A stretch of DNA of 36,877 nucleotides from positions 1 through 36,877 of the forward strand of contig JAMYHX010000439.1 in NCBI GenBank assembly GCA_025529335.1, given 5' to 3'. The stretch is from Rhizopus sp. PT2906 (lineage: Eukaryota > Mucoromycota > Mucoromycetes > Mucorales > Rhizopodaceae). Below are positions 32,035 to 36,877 of the stretch, piece by piece. Made by a program: the position numbers and the translations under genes. The notes under the pieces are model-generated. The model was not told the DNA's origin. It made no database searches and was given only the letters and a program-made list of their open reading frames with translations. Each line of letters starts with the position of its first letter. The stretch's first letter is position 1.

Positions 32035-35000
32035 ATGTCGTTAGCAGGCTATTTCTTTGGTAATGTTGACGAACAAGGAAGGCTTGAGAGTGATCTTGAC
32101 GATGTAAATAAAGTCATTTAATTTATACTTCTTGTACTGATTTCATTTTAGGAACTTAGAGAAACACTTTCAAGCGTTGACGCTGGTGTCATTTCAAAAA
32201 TATTTAGCGACGACACATTTGGTTTAGAACATGCACAGGCAGTTGACGAAGATGAAGAAGAAGAGACTGTGATAAGATCTTCAATTCCTACAGTTCATTC
32301 TTCAGACGCTGTTGATTATTCAGATTTTAATGAAGCTGTGCCAGACGATCCAATGTTTTCCGAAAAATATTTCAAAAAAGGCATGGGTGTCGTTCAAAAG
32401 AACTTACCTCGGTCACGACTATCTCTCGTAACTGAAAACTATGACGATGAAGAAGAAAATGAAGTAGAGGAACAACAAGAGATAAAAGTAGAACAAGAAT
32501 TACCCACACTTTATACAGAGGACCAAAAGCAAAGACAGATTGATGTGAAGCAGCTGTTTCCTGGTTTCGAACAAGGAAAAATATTAAAGTTTTCAGAGCT
32601 ATTCATGACTCGAATACAGAGACCTCCTAAGCTACAGTCAAATAAACGAGGTATAGCAGATATAGTTTGTTTCTAGATCTATTTTTATTCACTATTTATT
32701 TAGTCATCTATGGTGATGGATATGAATATGAAGTAGAGCGCGATGATCGATCAGTATTTATGAGAGCAAGCAAATGGGATCGTCTAAAACTGGAACAGGC
32801 CAAACAACCGATCAAACGTAGAAGGATTGAGCCAACCAATGAAGACGAAGCGAGCAGCAGTAATGAAAGTGAAAATGAATATATGGAAGACTTCCCTGAT
32901 AGGCCTAATATTGCAGAGATACCTACAGCGGCTTTAGATAACAGCAAAACATTTCATTCAATCATGCTTGAAAAATGGGAGGAGGATATCATTTGGGATA
33001 AGGAAGACGAAGACATGATGTAAGCTGAGTTTTCATGTCTATCTTTATGGAACTAACATTCTATCTAGCGAGGACGCTCAGGCAACCGTTGTAAATAAAC
33101 ACTTGAACATGCAACTAGAGGAAGGAGACTGGTTACAAGCCATTATTTGGGATAAAGAACGACCATCAAACGAGATAATGAAGATAACATTAGACTTGAA
33201 TGATCCAAATATGTTATTTGATGTAGAAGAAGTAGAAGCAACCAAAGAATTATTGATTCAACCAAAGCATGTGAAGAAGGGTAGAAAGCCTATACCAAAG
33301 CCTTTGCCAAAGATTCAAATATACCACACTGAAATTGAACCACATAACAAATTACCTTTGAATCGCTTCAATCTGTCGAATGATAAACACTATGAGACAC
33401 ATCTTGCAGGAAGACTTGTCCGTGTACGTCAAACGTTTGGTCAACTAGTTGTACAGCATGCCTTACCAGCATTAAAACTGCATCCTGCATTATACAAGTC
33501 AAAACTTTCAAAAGCAGAACTGCGATCTTTCCACAGACCACTTATCCAGCTACCGACTAACACCGACATTCACTTCTCTCGAGTCAAGGCTAACAAGAAA
33601 AAGCGAAGGGACAAAAAGAAGGGCTACATGGATGTTATGCGAAGCACAAAAGACTTGACACTCAAGGACAGTACCCCGTTTGTCCTCATGGAATATTCTG
33701 AAGAACATCCTCCTATCATTTCAAATATGGGCATGGGTACCTTGGTCGTAAACTACTATCGAAAGACAGAGCCAAAAGATGAGCATGTGCCCAATCTTGA
33801 TATTGGAGAGCCATTTGTTCTTGACATCGGAGACACGTCACCCTTTATGAACTTTGGTAATGTTGAACCTGGCCAGACAATACCAGTCTATTATAACAAC
33901 TTGATTCGTGCGCCATTGTTTCGACATGAAGTCAAGCACACTGACTTTTTGCTTATCAAGAGTACCTATAAGGGACAGACCAAATACTATCTTCGTGAAA
34001 TTCCTGCCATCTATACCATTGGTCAATCCTATCCTGTACAAGAAGTTCCTGGTCCACACTCACGAAAGGTGACAACGATCATCAAGAACAGACTGCAAGT
34101 GGTTGCCTATCGATTGATCAAGCGAAATCCTTTACACCGATTGAAGATGGGCAAGCTCGCACAAAAATTCCCAGAGTACTCGGATATACAGATCAGACAG
34201 AGACTTAAGGAATTTTTGGAGTTTCACAGAAGAAACAAAGATGGTGGCGGTGGGTACTGGAAGACCCGCGGAGGGGCTGATCCCCCTGATGAAGAAGAAC
34301 TTCGTAAGATGGTGACACCTGAAATGATTTGTTTATATGAGAGTATGCTGGTAGGTGAACGTCACTTACAGGACCTTGGTTATGGCGACATGAATGATGA
34401 AGATGAAACGGGTGAAGGTGATTCAAATTTGGAAGTAGAACAACAGTTAGCGCCTTGGTTCTCGACTCGAAACTTCATCAATGCTGCACAAGGAAAGGCT
34501 ATGTTGAAGCTCTATGGTGCAGGTGACCCAACTGGAAGAGGTGAAGGTTTTAGTTTCATTCGTGTGTCGATGAAGGATATCTTCTTGCGTGCGGGTGAAT
34601 CGGCAGAAGAAAAACTGGCTCAAATCAAGGCTAGGCCCAAGAGTGCACATAGATATAATGTTGCTGAACAACAACAAATCTACAGGGAAGAAATCGCTCG
34701 TATCTGGAAGGCGCAGTTGGACTCTTTGAGTAATCCGATTGAACCTGAATTGACAGATCAAGAAGAGGAGGAAAGAGACACTGACCAAGTGTATAGTCCC
34801 TCAACGGTAAGTTATTACTTTATATGCATATGCTGAACAGGTGCTTATATGTATACATGTTTAGTCTGAGTATGATTGGCATCGTGGTGGCCCATCGACA
34901 CCCTCTTATCACCGCAGCAGATTCGATAGAGCGACCTCGGAACTTTATGATGATGAAGATGACGTGTCAGTGACAGGCAGTTTAAGCTCGAGCTATCACG

Positions 35001-35576
35001 TCAACAATCAAAACAAGTATTTGATCATCAGACGTTTGATTACACAAAAGAATGGAGAAAAGACATGGCAACAGGAGGTTGTGCGTGATCCAGTTGTTAT
35101 CAAGTCATACTTGAGACAAAGACAAATGATTGAAGAAGAAGCTACAAAGTATGTTGACACAAAACAAACCTGCTGACATGTACTAATATACATATAGTGT
35201 TGAAGGAATCGATCCTAATGATGATGATGAAAAGACTGCACGTATGAAGAAACGTATTCAAGATCAATTGGCTAAACTGAAGCGTAATGCCGAAAGAAGA
35301 AGACAACGTCAATTGGCCAAACAGGCTGCTTTAGCAGAGAATCCTGTCCTGGGACTTATCAGAGGAAAACGTGAAGGCGCGATGGTAAGTTTTAAGACTG
35401 ACACTGAAAACTTTATGGTCTAATACATTTTTTAGCGTCGCTGTGGTAACTGTGGCCAACTTGGACATATGAAAACCAATAAGAACTGTCCCAACTTTTA
35501 TTTAATGAATGATCCAATACGTTCTCTAACAGAACTCCCAGCCACTCTTCCCACTGATACTGATATAGGCAAATGA
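32035..35576 (+). CDS. TAF1: TFIID subunit TAF1
   Basis: Seven exons (32035-32103, 32152-32650, 32704-33019, 33069-34806, 34865-35148, 35198-35384, 35436-35576), with introns of 48-58 nt, give 1077 aa. The N-terminus LAGYFFGNVDEQGRLESDLD and following acidic region correspond to the TBP-binding N-terminal part. The core DUF3591 domain has NRFNLSNDKHYE, SFHRPLIQLP, PFVLMEYSEEHPPIISNMGM, RAPLFRHEVKHTDFLLIK and TPEMICLYESMLVGERHL, with WFSTRNFINAAQGKAMLKL and GRGEGFSFIR. This region binds TAF7 and promoter DNA. The C-terminus has a zinc knuckle CGNCGQLGHMKTNKNC (Cys1034, Cys1037, His1042, Cys1049; CX2CX4HX6C). There are no bromodomains, as in yeast Taf1. It is the TFIID scaffold. Confidence 0.95.
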
Positions 35577-35714
35577 ACTATGAGACCCATAAATAAAACA
35601 GTCAGTGATATGAAATAATTCCACTTACAAAATATGAAATATTCAAAGTATAAAATATTTGTTGTTGCTAAGCAATCAGTACAAGTTAACAAATTATCAA
35701 AGAAGACTTACCTT

Positions 35715-36250
35715 TCAAAAAGCATTACTGTCATCAACAGCAATCCAACCTTCGTTTGTAGTAAAGAAAGAAGCGGCATTCGTTTTAAATTTATCAGTGT
35801 TGGATTGACTGACTTGCGGATCAAATTGAGGAAAGGTTGCATCAAAAAGGAGTGTTGCTAAACCGGAAAGACCAATTTCCATTGCAGATAAGGTACCTCT
35901 TCCTTTTATAGCCTTTTTTGCTTGAACAGAGACACAATTTGGGTTGTGACAGATAAATGCGCCGTTAATTGTTCGTAATCGTCTTGCACCATTCTTGTAA
36001 ACCGTTTGCACTGAATGAGACAGTTTTTGAAAGTAATAGATACATGTTTGGAAGGTATTGTGTTTGCTCGTTATACATATAGAGGTATACGTATTATGCT
36101 TCAAAGGTTTCCAATGACCACCGTATCGCATGTATCCTTTGATTCGTGAACCTATACCTAAACCACAATCACCAACAAACATGATAGGTTTTGCCTTTCT
36201 AGAAGATGTAGCATATCTGCGTTCATCTGAACAAAGCCTATCAGCCTATT
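35715..36250 (-). pseudogene. TnpB/Fanzor-like C-terminal remnant, copy 4
   Basis: From about 36250 the minus strand reads CSDERRYATSSRKAKPIMFV and GDCGLGIGSRIKG (GD block), GGHWKPLKHNTYTSIC, then ITSKHNTFQTC. This aligns with the E-x-x-T-S-x-x-C of copies 1-3 but has Lys where they have the RuvC-II Glu. A zinc-ribbon-like region follows (first pair CIYY instead of C-x-x-C, second pair CHNPNC), then GRGTLSAMEIGLSG, aligned with R-D-x-x-x-A but with Gly in place of the RuvC-III Asp. It ends NEGWIAVDDSNAF and stop. Upstream, RuvC-I is not readable. A good splice-donor sequence (AAAG|GTAAGT) lies just past the stop, so another exon may once have existed. The missing catalytic residues mean it is not a working nuclease. 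It converges on TAF1, 138 bp between stops. Confidence 0.6.
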
Positions 36251-36877
36251 TACGCTCTTGTAACTCGTAAACCCTTTTTTGCTTCAGTCGACTTGGCGAG
36301 TAGTAGAAATTTCATATAATATGTTTATGTTCAATATATGTATTATGTAATTCATTTAAATGTTCAAGGTTTTTAACACTAACCTTTTTACCGAGTCCAA
36401 AAAGGAATGCATTTATTTTATGATTGGCCTTGTACAAAGTAAGATTAAAAAGTACAATAATTAAACTTTTATATCTTTATCTTCTTGAAAGAGAGTAAAA
36501 ATAAACAAAGCGAATAAGAAGAAACTGTGAAAGGGGATGAGTGGGAACAATCAAGATCACTTGGGGTATAATTATGATTATGCGTATAATGTATCTAAAA
36601 ATTGCTTCAATCAAGGACAAGTACATCGAGTTCCTCTGTTCTTTTCACTTGATTAATCTGTACCATAAATACTCTTTTATATACTACGTTATATATGTAT
36701 TCTTTCTTTCTCTCCTTTATCCACTACTTTTAAAAACTCAAAAAACACATTGCAGATTTTAATAACCCAAAATCACTTTGTGACTGATCATATCAGCACT
36801 TTAGTAAAAATGATCAACAGTTTCATACAAGAAAGGAAGTGGATGTACATATATGAATATATTGAGTTAACGTTTTC
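36251..36877. other. AT-rich right edge, no gene recognised
   Basis: No convincing coding region. It may hold decayed upstream parts of the copy-4 element, since minus-strand frames are broken by frequent stops. The open frame at 36541-36762 has no early coding character and no recognisable domain. Confidence 0.4.

Noticed and set aside
1..36877. tRNA, rRNA or CRISPR array
   Set aside because: No T-arm-like GGTTCGANTCC in a cloverleaf context, no rRNA-like block and no regularly spaced direct repeats were seen. The TnpB-like genes are eukaryotic pseudogenes, not part of a CRISPR locus.

Overview
This window looks like nuclear DNA of a Mucoromycota fungus, most likely Mucorales. That placement is an inference. 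It rests on intron-rich, AT-rich genes whose introns are nearly all 45-80 nt with GT...AG ends, on fungal-type housekeeping proteins, and on decayed mobile elements of kinds I associate with Mucorales. Nine host genes can be read. Exons were joined by hand, and in every multi-exon model the reading frame closes.

Layout. 1-840: end of a small inverted-repeat (MITE-like) element, then a 5'-truncated LINE fragment. 1391-2803: alpha/beta hydrolase of the ABHD5/CLD1 type. 2927-5563 (-): broken TnpB/Fanzor-type nuclease gene. 5915-6400 (-): Helitron Rep remnant, followed by unassigned decayed coding sequence. 7319-9028 (-) PUS10 and 9146-10794 (+) TAF6 share a 117-bp divergent promoter. 10838-11529 (-): ribosomal protein eL27. 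11655-16340 (-): broken APE/RT LINE. 16352-17345 (-): derivative carrying only ORF1. 17453-17990 (-): Fanzor C-terminal fragment. 18151-18955: fragment of a fungal repetitive protein and a second MITE-like copy. 20281-21247: MAF1. 21533-22650: truncated Munc13/Git1-like pseudogene running directly into a second long Fanzor pseudogene (to about 24489), then a third MITE-like copy. 24986-28816: SMC2. 28972-30108: uracil-DNA glycosylase. 30260-31756 (-) membrane RING-H2 E3 ligase and 32035-35576 (+) TAF1 are divergent. 35715-36250 (-): a fourth Fanzor-like C-terminal remnant.

The host genes do not form a pathway. There are two TFIID subunits (TAF6, TAF1), a Pol III repressor (MAF1), condensin (SMC2), DNA repair (UNG), tRNA modification (PUS10), a ribosomal protein, a lipid hydrolase and a ubiquitin ligase. 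The unusual content lies between them. There are four remnants of eukaryotic TnpB/Fanzor RuvC nucleases from at least three lineages. Two of them share an identical inverted tract of about 300 bp that includes an intron and the same reading-frame break. One is abutted to a truncated host gene. The window also holds a LINE with an ORF1-only derivative that keeps the parental 3' end. None of the mobile elements appears intact.
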